A stretch of DNA of 64,000 nt, from assembly GCA_946965045.2 (NCBI GenBank), contig OX337233.1:248001-312000 (forward strand), given 5' to 3'. Source of the stretch: Epithemia pelagica. Lineage: Eukaryota > Bacillariophyta > Bacillariophyceae > Surirellales > Surirellaceae. The translations under genes and the position numbers were made by a program. Shown piece after piece: positions 1 through 9,687 of this stretch (the first letter of the stretch is position 1; each line of letters opens with the position of its first letter). Below the pieces are notes generated by a model that made no database searches, was not told the origin of the DNA, and saw nothing but the letters and a program-made list of their open reading frames with translations.

Positions 1-108
1 GTTGTTTGTTGAATGCTCCTCAGTCTGTCTGGTTGTTGGTTCCTTACGCATACCGAGTCGATGAGAAGTAACGACATTGCCCACAGGCCGTGGATCTTAT
101 CGACACGT

Positions 109-480
109 TCAAAGTCGTGCAAGGCACACTGTCGCAATGCCCCCAACGGATTCAGGGTGCCGGTTGTCGTGGTTTTGGGTGTTTTCTGGTCGACCCGCTG
201 TAAGGGCCGCATCGACGTTGAATGGATTCCTCGTTGCCGTCTGGGTTTTCTTGCTGTGGAGGTACAAGGACTCAAAGGGTGTTTTCCACACCAACGTGGT
301 GGCATAGCCCTGGAACTCGACCTCATTGTTGTCTGTCACAGGTTCCAATTCGGCGTCATCCTACAAGACTTGATTGATGTGACGATGCAATTGTCGGGCC
401 AGACCGGCCAGCGTGTCGTTCGAAAAGGCCGATCGGTCGGCAAATCGATCCCAGGATGCTGTCGTTGTTGTAAAGCGTCG
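109..480 (-). pseudogene. SOUL-like gene, 5'-half fragment
   Basis: The minus strand encodes a piece closely matching the middle of the SOUL-like pseudogene at 11736-13380: EPVTDNNEVEFQGY followed by LVWKTPFESLYL. Just upstream, the sister reading QLHRHINQVL runs into a TAG near 362. No C-terminal heme-binding half is present. The fragment belongs to a dispersed set (here, ~13.0 kb, ~60.6 kb). I infer a dead duplicate carried with its surrounding block. Confidence 0.55.
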
Positions 481-539
481 ACCGTGTGCAGCGTGCAGGT
501 GCAGCGGTCGACCGTGTGTTGTTGTTATTAGTTCTCCAC

Positions 540-840
540 GCTGTAAAATGCCTAGCGGTTTGAATACCTTTTACTCTGCAAAAGATTGTAGGTACAGGAC
601 CTCGATATCTAGTGATTGAGTAGTTAGATGACCAAAAGCACGACACATATGCGACCCGACTCCTCACCCCCGCTGGGGACTACTCCGTCGCATCGACCAC
701 GATGACGGCGAAGATGAGGACGGCGACGACTTGACCTTATCAATCAATTTCACCAACATGTCTCTTCAAGAAGCGATGATTGAGGACAACAACCATGAAG
801 TGGCCTTCTTCAATCCGTGACAATTGAATTGCGAGGCCCA
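540..840. repeat. Dispersed block with CCGCTGGGG / SLQEAMIED segment
   Basis: This ~300-bp block recurs at about 32720-33100, 61180-61430, 61560-61750 and 62420-62585. It contains AAAAGCACGACACA, CACCCCCGCTGGGG and a plus-strand open stretch SLQEAMIEDNNHEVA. The copies carry different neighbours, so the block moves or is duplicated independently. No intact gene can be assigned to it. Confidence 0.6.
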
Positions 841-1149
841 GGATCAGTCCCAACATTGGGAAACAATGGCGGTTGCCAACATAGATCGAGGAGCGCAGGA
901 GAGTTTGCATGGACCCTCAAGTTCGAATCGCTCCAATCTACGGACAGCAAATCTTCGCAAAAAGATGCGACAACTCTCGATGGATCGTCATTCTTGCCAA
1001 ATGACACCCAATGGTGGCTGCTCCGTGGCACTGCGATTACCTTGGTGGTCTATGTGGCCTTTTACTCGGCTCGATCAAATGTTTGAAGCTATGTGGGCAT
1101 TGTCGAGGATTTCATGTACAAGGGTCATTGGTGCAATCGTCATTTGAAT
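841..1149. other. No gene seen
   Basis: Low-conservation continuation of the preceding block. The stretch around 870-1000 resembles 33100-33200 and 61800-61890. No convincing coding sequence on either strand. Confidence 0.4.
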
Positions 1150-2285
1150 CGACACGGTTACGTCATGCATCCGACACGGGAGAATCAACAGGTGAAGAAT
1201 CGATTATGGGAAAGGGTCCCATCGCCCTTCCACATCGACCAGACGAAGATTCGCAACACCAAGAACCAGAATCCAACGAAGAAGAACAAGAACAAGTTCT
1301 ATTAGACGACAGCCAAGACATGATCGGCGCCATTCGTGGTCGTGGTTTTGTTGTTGATACTGCTGAGTTCGGTACGATGCTTAAATGCGGTAGTGATCGA
1401 AGTCCAACACTGCTGCTCGACAGTGTTATAATCTTGCAACAAGGTTTGGCGGAACTGTCATTGAGGGGCAAGACATCGCGATGGGGAGCAGCTTGTTTCC
1501 AGGCATTAGCATTCGAACGAGCAATAGTGCGACAGGGAATAGCGGTGGTGGAGGTTTCCTGATTCGTTGTCGTTGTCGTCGCCGCCGTCAATGCTCCGAC
1601 TTCCAAGATGGAATTGAACACAGCCGGTTCCACGGCAATGGTGCCGTCAGCAGTTTCGTCCAATTGAGGTACTTCTTCATTTGTGGCTGCGTTCGTAGTT
1701 CGGAAGGTTGTGGTGTGGCAACGACGAGACTCGATTCCGTGTTGCCGTTCGGTCCATTGCGAGCAAATTACCGACCTCATGATATAGAATAGTTGCTGTA
1801 TTGGAGGAAATATCGAACACGTCGGTGCGAAAAATTCCAAAGGATTCGCAATTGTCCTGTCACCCAAAACCGCCACGAGCATCGAAAGACGGGGTACTGC
1901 CCTCTTACGCAGGCATTAGCCATAGAAGGACAATCCCCACACAATTAAACGCATGGTCGGAACGAAGATGACCGTCCAAATAAGTCGCTGCGCCATGTTG
2001 TTTCGGGCACGTAGCCATATAATCTTCCACAGCATGATAACTCGACCCATTCAACAGCAGAGAGGCATGGTACCATGAACATCTACCCGAGGCCTGGCTC
2101 CACTCCTGTTTGCGGTTTCATGCCGGATGGTGTAACTTTCATTTTCTACTAGTACAACGGTGTACATGATATCTCTATAGTTTGCAATGCCATGAAGAAA
2201 ACAATACAACTACTGTTTGAGAGTAAAATGATAATGCTATATAGTTCCGCTAATGTTAGGACATACATGCAGTACGTTGCAAATT
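1150..2285. repeat. Kelch 3'-flank duplication, copy 1
   Basis: This ~1.13-kb block is nearly identical to 62846-63999 and partly to 46785-47514. It lies immediately downstream of a Kelch gene in copy 1 and in the 47-kb copy. On the minus strand it carries debris of the ankyrin-like gene, such as AAPHRDVLPLN around 1460-1490, without an intact frame of recognisable function. The 239-codon minus-strand opening here is treated as that debris rather than a gene. Confidence 0.7.
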
Positions 2286-3515
2286 TCAAGTTCCATCCTT
2301 CCCTTCATCACCACGGTGCGTGTGGGGCCTTGCTCGTTTACGATCTGATGTCCAGGTGGGGAAAGGCGAGTTATCAGCATGTTGGATATTCCTTCCTTCC
2401 CGAAATAGACACCATATGTTGAACTGCTGGTCAAAGAGTCGTTGAAAACACCACGTATGCTTGTCCAGTAGTGGTAATGTCGCACAGGTAGGACTTCCCC
2501 AGCCACTTATCACGGCAACTTGATTGGCAACAGTCACCGTACTGCAGTCATTGTAGTCATTTCCGAATGGTGGGAGATTCCAACCGCGGTTGTGGTGCGT
2601 ATCCAAGACTTCCACCGTTGAATTGCTCCATCCTCCAGCCACCACCAGACAAGATCCAACGGCAACCATTGCACAAGAACTTTGTGCATTGGAAAGCCTC
2701 AACTCCGACTGAGTGATCCAAGCGGACGAGAAAGATATGAACGTCGAGCCTATCTCCTTTTTTGTCGCATCATTGTCACAGGGTGTTGCATTGTCCAAAT
2801 ACTCCACCGAGTCAAGATGGCCATTATCGTTATGACCTCCAACGACAAAGATGCGGTGACCAATGACCGCACTGGCAAACCATTGTCGTGGAACAATCAT
2901 GCTTGGTCCAGCAATGACAGTGTGGCTGTTTGTATCTATAATATCCACCGACGACAAATAACGATCGCTGTATCCACCCATTACAACGATGTATCGGTTG
3001 TGAACCGCGACAGCACAACACCCATGTCGTCCAGATGATAACCGACATGTCAATGTCGTCCAATTACTCGCATGTGTGATGATGTTTGTTGTTAAAGGTG
3101 ATAGCAGCAAATCATTTTCGTCAATTCGTTCGATACAATCAAGTACTGAGCTTCCATTGTAGCCTCCCATGACGTAGACGCCACCGTTGCACACAACAGT
3201 GGCATGTCCAGAACGTTTCTGGTTCATGCGTGGCCCTTCTCGCCACTGCTTGGTTGATTCTGCCAAGTTTAATACAAGAATGGAATCGAGCGCGCCTTGA
3301 ACTGTCTGGTATCCACCCAACACGACGACGGTTTGTCTCTTGTTGTTGTTGTTGTTGTCGTTGCCGTCCGTATCGGGGTGATCAAGTACGACCGAAGTAT
3401 GACCTGCACGCCATCCACCCACAAGTGGAGGCCAGTCATTTTGATTCCACTCTGCTGTCTCGTCCGATAAGACAAGGCCCGACTGCCATGCTTGTTCTTT
3501 CAGTAACGTTGTCAT
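2286..3515 (-). CDS. Kelch-repeat protein, copy 1
   Basis: A 409-aa intronless protein. The start at 3515 is chosen because MTTLLKEQAWQSG aligns with the conserved beginning of all sister copies; the longer opening upstream is not conserved. Six Kelch-type blades are marked by VVVLGG, VYVMGG, IVVMGG, IFVVGG, LVVAGG and VAVISG, each followed by the family's W/L-P spacing, so a six-bladed beta-propeller is expected. There is no signal peptide or membrane segment. Kelch propellers usually bind partner proteins; the partner is unknown. A five-Asn run sits between blade 1 strands. The C-terminus is basic (KRARPHTHRGDEG), shared with the 47.5-kb copy. The central blades are almost identical to that copy, suggesting gene conversion. 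Confidence 0.85.
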   Translation of the reverse strand: MTTLLKEQAWQSGLVLSDETAEWNQNDWPPLVGGWRAGHTSVVLDHPDTDGNDNNNNNKRQTVVVLGGYQTVQGALDSILVLNLAESTKQWREGPRMNQKRSGHATVVCNGGVYVMGGYNGSSVLDCIERIDENDLLLSPLTTNIITHASNWTTLTCRLSSGRHGCCAVAVHNRYIVVMGGYSDRYLSSVDIIDTNSHTVIAGPSMIVPRQWFASAVIGHRIFVVGGHNDNGHLDSVEYLDNATPCDNDATKKEIGSTFISFSSAWITQSELRLSNAQSSCAMVAVGSCLVVAGGWSNSTVEVLDTHHNRGWNLPPFGNDYNDCSTVTVANQVAVISGWGSPTCATLPLLDKHTWCFQRLFDQQFNIWCLFREGRNIQHADNSPFPTWTSDRKRARPHTHRGDEGKDGT

Positions 3516-3660
3516 GGTACAGCGCTTTACTAATACGTTGACAAGAAATGGCAGCACGAGAGAAAGTATTTTTGAGAGCAACGCGTGGAAGCGCTTTGCA
3601 TTTTTTGCGTGGAGACCGTAAGGTGTGCCTGTCCTGCGTACGATGGCGAAGGGAAATCAA

Positions 3661-3680
3661 TCGCACATAGATTTCATGAC
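3661..3680 (-). promoter_or_regulatory. Class A Kelch upstream 20-mer
   Basis: Plus-strand TCGCACATAGATTTCATGAC, 146 bp before the Kelch ATG at 3515. The same 20-mer (one T/C change) lies 146-186 bp before five Kelch starts and at 55262 beyond the copia insertion. It could be a promoter element, a leader element, or unselected residual homology. Confidence 0.4.
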
Positions 3681-3689
3681 AAGCCCCAA

Positions 3690-5330
3690 AAAGTATCTTT
3701 TGGTCGACGACGAAAGGGAGAGAGTGACAGCATTTGTGATGAAGAGGTCCTTTTGTATGATGAATAGGTCCACAGATTGACAATCCCTAATTTCCACACA
3801 ATTCTTCCCTTGGTCCTATACAGTCTGTTCACAACGACAACAACTTCAACAGAGAGATGTTGCAAGAGAGTGGTCTTCTTGCCTTCTTGATCCAATGATT
3901 CGAATGGGCATCACTCATCGGGTATAGTGAAGGAAGCAAGGTCCCAAGTACGACTAGACAGAGACGACAATCTGACGACCTGATTGACCAGAAGGAACAT
4001 GCCATTCATCCCATTGTGACTCGCTTCCCGTGTTGCATTAGCTCGCACCAGACGCCTGCATTCGGCTTTCGAGAATGTCACGTGGATGTGGTTGGACCGC
4101 AAAGGTTGGTCTCCTATGTCAGTATTGATACCGACTCCATCAATCATGGTCTTTTTGGGAGAGCCAAATCCGTCTCGTGCCGTCTGCGCCGGTTGTCAGC
4201 AATGCTCGCGCATGCGGTTCAATGATTGTGCAGACGGCCGCATATCGCACTGGCTCAATGGCCTCCGTTCGCGAGGGTGGGAGTCAGGACCTGTGCTACA
4301 TTTACCAATGGGTGAACTTGTCGTCTCGATTGAAAACCACAAGAGTTCAAGGAACAAAAGGTAGACCAGCGGAGTCGTCGTTTGGATCCACCTGGGGTCG
4401 AGAACGTACAAGAGTTTTATGTGTCAGAGGTTCCGGCAAAAGGACCTACAGCCAAAATAGAGCCAAACTTGATGAGGATTTCACGACAAATAAGAGAAGC
4501 CAGACTTGACAATCAATCAACATTCCTGTCCTACTCGTGGCAAGGTTTTGTTCGGGGAGTTTGTCATATAGCCCCTCTTGTGCTTGTTGTCGCTTCTTGC
4601 TGATTCTGCCGATTAGCTCGAGGTACAAAGATTGTCGTGGTGGAGTGGTGTAACCAATAACAAAACCAAAGTATAGAAGCAGAAACCATCCATGCTCGAT
4701 TTCCACCACGAAGAACCATCAGAAGTGGACAACAGTGACAACAAGAATCGCCTTGATCCATCCAAACAACACCAACTATACGAATCGTCTATCTCTTTCA
4801 TCAAGGATGACGACAAGAAGTGAAAAATCACAATCCCTGATCCACCAACAGCAGCCAAACACCAACAACAAGAACAATCGTCTCTTGCACAACAGGTCGA
4901 TCGATTCATCACCATCTCAATTGGTGGATCACATGACGACTTCGAAAGCAGTTGCCTTTTGTTGGAACAAGGTCCACCAGAAGCACAGTCTTGGGAATCG
5001 GAGCACCACCAATATTTGTACCCCGTCGACGGATTGGTTGCTCCACAACGAGACATTGACATCAAGAAAGAGGAATCGACGACGACCCACGATAAACCTG
5101 TCCTGCCTGCAGCACGGGAAGTATACTTTGCACTTTTGCCATTGCAACGGAAACAAAACGAAGGCAAACTGTGTTGGCTGCTGTCGGATCCAGCCGTTGC
5201 TACCAGTCCATGGCCCCACCGACTGTCCCACAACTATACGATCATGGTCGAAACGTCGCTTGTTCCTTATATGCCATCATTTGAAGAGACACAATTCAGT
5301 TTGCTCTTTTTTGTCTAAAAGATGCAACGA
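3690..5330. repeat. Class A Kelch 5'-flank block, copy 1
   Basis: This stretch parallels 55285-57940. Shared landmarks are the TATCTTTTG...AGAGGTCC segment (~3695-3760), the CAGTCTGTTCACAACGAC segment (~3825), and a plus-strand coding-like piece containing LEQGPPEAQSWESE (4959 onward; the sister reads LEQGPPAPQTET near 57680). It is a patchwork of gene debris with shifting frames. I see no intact gene. Confidence 0.55.
4800..5318 (+). pseudogene. Unrecognised gene fragment
   Basis: An open stretch from 4959 to 5318 (119 codons) includes LEQGPPEAQSWESEHHQ and PVLPAAREVYFALLPLQRKQ. Its residue composition is protein-like, and a diverged copy lies at 57400-57932 with stops and shifts. Neither copy has a complete frame. 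Family unknown. Confidence 0.3.
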
Positions 5331-6146
5331 GGCCATGAAAGACCGCCATCTTCCGTTGAAAGATGATTCCTTCTGATCAAAGCCAGAGAGTTTTCAACAG
5401 CACAGAGAGGGAACGGTACCATGGCTATCTACCCAAGAGTGGTTACCAAACATTGGCAGGTTTGCAGAGGACGGCAGTGTCATGGCGGACGCTGTAACAA
5501 GGTTTCGTCAAAGAGTAGGTAGTGACTGCCCTTCTGCACTCTCTGTCTGTCTTTCGCTACCAGAGAACCCACGACAGAGCGAAGAGTAGGGATTGTACCT
5601 CTCTAGCTAGAGAGAGAAGCGGTCGATCCCATTTCTGTATGCTTTGGTCGATCGGGATCTTGCTCGAGTGCCCACCTACCTCTATCGATCAAGGCTATAT
5701 CCTTGGATATACCCGTGAGCCTCCAACCAAACATTCTTCTTTGGAAAGCGGAGCGCTTGAGTCGTACGCTGGATTCTGCTCGAAAGGATCCCATCCTACG
5801 GTGTTGTGCAGGCCTAAGAAACGACACAAAAAACTAGGTAGGACTATAAGCAATAAGAGACAGCCAAACTGATGTTTTGAGCAAGATAGACGCAGTGGAA
5901 CGTTGGTCGGTCCAAACGAAGGACGGCTGGTGTTCTTGGGTGACATTTCCGCTTCCTATTCTGCAAAATGACGTCAGTGCCAAAGAGGAAGTATGTCAAG
6001 ACTGATCACACTTTCCTTTTGAATAAATCCGTTGCCTAGTGGTGTTGTTCATACCATTCCAATTTGTGGTTCTGTGAAGCAAAAGTGAGTTGAACCATCC
6101 TGTTCCAATGGGGTGTTTCCTCCGCTTGATTATTCTTTCTATCAAT
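5331..6146. other. No gene seen
   Basis: Spacer between the Kelch flank block and the fucosyltransferase. It contains a short perfect palindrome CTCTCTAGCTAGAGAG near 5600. Nothing else could be supported. Confidence 0.4.
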
Positions 6147-7559
6147 TTACTGCTCCAAATCTTGTACTTGCGCACAGACCATGTCACGAATCCGTTGTTT
6201 CAAGAAGGAATTACGACCCACGCCATCCTGGAGTGAAAAATAACGATCGATAGTGTCATTACCATGCGCCAAAATGGGTTCCTTCATCATTTCGTCGTAG
6301 GCCGTTTGGTTCGTTTCCAAGTGCACAATTTGTGCCAGGGCTTGTTGGGGACGACCCGGGTCGTAATAGACAAAGGCTCGAGGATTGAAAATATCAAATA
6401 CTTCTTCGGTACCGTAGTAAATCGGAATGCATCCGGCCCAAAAGGCCAGAACAATCTTTTCCGTAATGTAACCCGGTTGGTATTGGTTTTCCAAAACGAG
6501 ACAAAACCGATAATGACGATAGGATTCGAAATTGCTTCGCCAATTCCCATGCCAGCTTTTGGGTTTCCAGGGTGACATGGGGGGCTTCATGACACCCCCA
6601 CACTTGGCTCCCTTGTGAAGGGCCTTGGATCGATTTTTGTGGGCTTCCCGTGGTATCTTGGAAACGACCTTCGCAATGGCACGGAAGGCCTGTTCGCGAA
6701 ATCGGACACAATTGCTCGCCGTGTACAGCAAAAAGGCTTCTTCCGTGTTGCGTGGCTTTTGCAAGGGATCGAACAACCATTGCTGCATTTCGTGAGGGGC
6801 TTCGGCCACAATCTGACTGGCATAAAAGACTCGGACACTATAATTGGAGTCGGATGCGTAGCCCACATGAAAATTACGTCGCGGGGGAGCTATCACCACT
6901 GGCACGGAACTGTTGGACTCATTGGTTGCATGTTGTGGTGATAGTTGCTGTTGTTGTTGCTGATGTGGGAGTGACGATTGGTAGGAGGCAAAATTTTCCC
7001 AGATATCACCCTGTTTGGCCTCTTCATTGATGTGAAAGATCATACCGGGAAAGCGAAGCTGCAGGACTTGCAGTAGACGTGGTTGTCTGGGAAATCCTGG
7101 ACAGTGTCCACAGGATCCAAAGACAAGTACATCGTGTTGCGTGGCATGGCGAATCGATTGTTTCGTCAAGCGCTTTTTGGGGATGGAGGCAAATTCCGGG
7201 TACACGAGTGAGAGAAGGGCGTGTCGGTCGTGACCACAATGATAAATTTTAGACGGAAGCACGACTGGCCACGGTGTGGCTTGACAAATGGGTGTAAGGT
7301 TAACAGCAGCAGCGTCCTTGGTAAGCGGAAGCATGAAATTGTCTCCTTCGACTTGTTGTTGTTTGTAGCCAAACTGATTCAGCTCGACGTTGGACCAGAG
7401 AGGAACAAGGTTGGCCACATTGGCCACCCAAAACGTCGACACGCAACTGAACAGAATCCCCTTTCGTAACAGAAAATGATTCCTTGTCTTTCTTACATGG
7501 CTTTTGCTCTTGACTTCAGAAAGTCCAGTGGCGTTCTTCTTTTGTGGAGGGACACTCAT
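6147..7559 (-). CDS. GT10 family (alpha-1,3/4-) fucosyltransferase
   Basis: A 470-aa protein with type II Golgi enzyme layout: a short basic N-terminus, a hydrophobic anchor at about residues 34-53 (GILFSCVSTFWVANVANLV), a variable stem rich in Q and N, then the catalytic domain. The GT10 signature is clear: LVLENQYQPGYITEKI starting at L356 (E357, then G363-Y364-x-T366-E367-K368), followed by A-WAG-IPIYYG and the acceptor-side FVYYD. Family members transfer fucose from GDP-fucose to N-acetylglucosamine of N-glycans in the Golgi lumen; the exact linkage cannot be read here. The frame is intact and the length normal. Convergent or same-strand neighbours give no functional hint. It lies in the least duplicated part of the window. 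Confidence 0.9.
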   Translation of the reverse strand: MSVPPQKKNATGLSEVKSKSHVRKTRNHFLLRKGILFSCVSTFWVANVANLVPLWSNVELNQFGYKQQQVEGDNFMLPLTKDAAAVNLTPICQATPWPVVLPSKIYHCGHDRHALLSLVYPEFASIPKKRLTKQSIRHATQHDVLVFGSCGHCPGFPRQPRLLQVLQLRFPGMIFHINEEAKQGDIWENFASYQSSLPHQQQQQQLSPQHATNESNSSVPVVIAPPRRNFHVGYASDSNYSVRVFYASQIVAEAPHEMQQWLFDPLQKPRNTEEAFLLYTASNCVRFREQAFRAIAKVVSKIPREAHKNRSKALHKGAKCGGVMKPPMSPWKPKSWHGNWRSNFESYRHYRFCLVLENQYQPGYITEKIVLAFWAGCIPIYYGTEEVFDIFNPRAFVYYDPGRPQQALAQIVHLETNQTAYDEMMKEPILAHGNDTIDRYFSLQDGVGRNSFLKQRIRDMVCAQVQDLEQ

Positions 7560-8500
7560 TCTGTTTTGTCACTCTATAAAGGTGGATCAAGTATCGACTG
7601 ACCCAACAGCATCCAAGATTATGATTGATGATCGATTGAAACACAGTGTAATTAGCAACGTAAGGGAGTGCTAATTTGTTGGTCTTGCCTCAACACGTTT
7701 GCGAGGGCTCTGACGAACTATATTCAGGTCCATTGGGCCTTTTCGCTTTCAGTCGCGTTTTGCTCCTTTTTCGGCTAGCACTTAACGGGATCAGGGTGAA
7801 AACGAGCGCGTCGATCGTTCCATGATTTGAGTTTGCCTCCCGATGCACACAGTTTTGGTTCGCGCGACGAGTTGCTGTTGCCATTTTCGAGCCGCGTATG
7901 AGACTCAAGACGACCACCTTGCAACCACTTCTCAACGTTCAATGGCAACAATGACCCGTACTTTGCAAAACCATTCATCCTAAGATGGTCGTGATTACTT
8001 CCATCAAGGTCACCCATGGCCGATACAACAGGGACACAACAAGGTTTGGGATTCACACAAAGAGGTCTACTCTGTATCAACGATAACGATGACATGTTTC
8101 CGGATCCCAAACAACAAAAACCATTGTCATTGTCATGAATGACGGCAGTGACAACCACAACAGAAACTACGACAGGAAATCTTCCACCAGTATCGACCGA
8201 CCACTTTGACGTGTTGTGCCCCTTTTGTCAAAAGACAAGTCGGTTGTACCTTCCCCGCAAAGGATGCAAAGACGGCCTGAATGGGATCCTAGTTCGGTCC
8301 GTTTTTGTTGTGGTAGGACCACCACGGCGGCGACGATTGTCTGACATGAGTGAACCCGGTTCGATGGCTTCCGGTGGACATTTGGACAAGCGTGTCCACA
8401 GGGAGTTCAGATGGCTGGATCTGAGGCACCAAAACCTTTAACGTTGCACCAGGCAACATTTGGAATACAGGTGGCAACGAAAAAGTTTGAAAAACCTCTT
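7560..8500. other. Spacer with weak open frame
   Basis: Between the fucosyltransferase and a broken Kelch start. The only long opening is a 127-codon minus-strand frame at 7775-8158, without a recognisable domain and possibly fortuitous. A plus-strand frame at 8139-8441 has a CPFC pair but no second zinc-binding pair. Confidence 0.35.
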
Positions 8501-8502
8501 GC

Positions 8503-8601
8503 TACTACCCGAGGCCAATCGTTTTCATTCCACTCTGTTGTGTCTCGTCCATAAAGACAAGGCCTGGCTGCCATGCTTGTTCTTGCAATGCCATGTTCAT
8601 G
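8503..8601 (-). pseudogene. Kelch gene, 5'-end remnant
   Basis: The minus strand from ATG 8601 reads MNMALQEQAWQPGLVFMDET, matching the start of the 31009 Kelch copy (MNMTLKEQAWQSGLVQLDET). After DET the frame is displaced by one base: the DNA still spells the conserved EWNENDWP segment in another frame. Homology stops at about 8503, so five and a half blades are missing. The sequence upstream of the ATG also resembles Kelch leaders (GACTGCGGAATTTATGAGG). Broken and truncated duplicate. Confidence 0.75.
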
Positions 8602-8604
8602 GCT

Positions 8605-8904
8605 CCAAACGTTGACTGCGGAATTTATGAGGATCGCGAGCGAGTGTTTGCGGCTCTGATGGGTGCGGACCGATGTGTACAGAGAGTGTCTGTCGTACGT
8701 ACGCTATCGACATGACAGCACCACAACCGCATAATATATGTGTCGACAAAAGAGTCACCAACAGCAAGTTTATTTGAACGGCAGTCCACCTGGTTGCGCC
8801 AGTCTGGAGATTACGTCCTTCCCCATGCTTCTCAATGTTCTGTGGTGGCAGTTGAATAGTTCCTAAAGGATCTGTTTCAGCTAACGAAATACATGTCTCC
8901 ACCA
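8605..8904. other. No intact gene; Kelch leader remnant
   Basis: Kelch-leader-like sequence (GTGCGGAC, GTCTGTCGTACGTACG) up to about 8720, then sequence similar in minus-strand translation to 56795-57139 (EKHGEGRNLQTG against EKQVEGTSLSTG). No gene supported. Confidence 0.35.
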
Positions 8905-9687
8905 TCATGAAATCTTTAGAGCATCAAAGAGCTTCTCAACTCGATCCTGATTGTGGGACGGCTTTCGCAATAGGTTCTTCGGCGACTCTTCACATGCCAC
9001 AAAGGCATGCGAAGAATAGATCTCGGTCTGCTCCAAACCATGATACAGGTTTCGAACTGCGTTTGAGACACCAAATTCATCCTTCTCGGGTACGCAAACC
9101 AAACGGAAGACATCGGTGTCCGGAAATGGCTTCAAACTCATGGAACTCAGGTTTTCATCGGAAATAGTGGGAGTTTCTGAGCAGCCCAGCAAAATAATAA
9201 TACACACGGCGGTGGGTTCCGCTTCATCCTTTCGAAGGTCTTTCAGAAACTCCGTCATCGTGGCCGACCAAAGATCAACATCTGATTTCGAAAAATTGGC
9301 CCAATTCTTGACAGTCACAAGCAGAGGATGAAACGTGCAGCGTGCCGGGGAGACCTGTTTTACCCTGATCGATGCCGCAATATCAAAGGCCTTGCAATTC
9401 TTGTAGGCATAGCTGGCAAGACCTGCGAGATAAAGGCGGCTCAAAAATGTTTGCTTGCAGAAAGAGTTTGCTCGAAAATCATTTCGGCAAACTTGGATAA
9501 AAGATATGGTGTTTGAGGTTTCTCCAATTCTCTCTTGGGTTGTAAGGATGGCAGCGTCAGAGTCCATCGCTAGATATTCAGGATGGGCATTTCCCTCCGC
9601 AACTTCCGGGCTGGTGTCGGTTGGTTTTCTGCCGCCCCTTTTCAAGAGTCGAAACCATTCGTCCAACGAAACAGAAAACAGTAAAGC
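8905..9687 (-). pseudogene. Crinkler-like protein, C-terminal part in shifted frame
   Basis: This frame continues the product of the upstream 9642-11234 frame. It opens just after a TGA at 9688-9690, overlaps the other frame by about 45 bp and has no ATG at its beginning. The 250-odd residues include FHPLLVTVKNWANFSKSD, which resembles the QVKN core of the PD-(D/E)XK (REase-like) fold that follows the NTPase domain in Crinkler-type proteins. The assignment is by architecture and motif only. The split may be a one-base loss near 9687, a sequencing error, or a missed intron; the tight overlap favours a single-base event. Confidence 0.45.

Noticed and set aside
1163-1882. 239-codon minus-strand open frame
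   Set aside because: Ser/Thr-rich low-complexity product inside a duplicated block. The sister at 62997-63611 carries an in-frame 39-bp duplication, and related pieces elsewhere are frame-shifted. It looks like ankyrin-like gene debris.
4613-5376. Opposed 206- and 213-codon open frames
   Set aside because: Both cover the same DNA; repeats of Ser/Asn/Cys codons make long chance openings. Only the shorter 4959-5318 frame shows a conserved counterpart.
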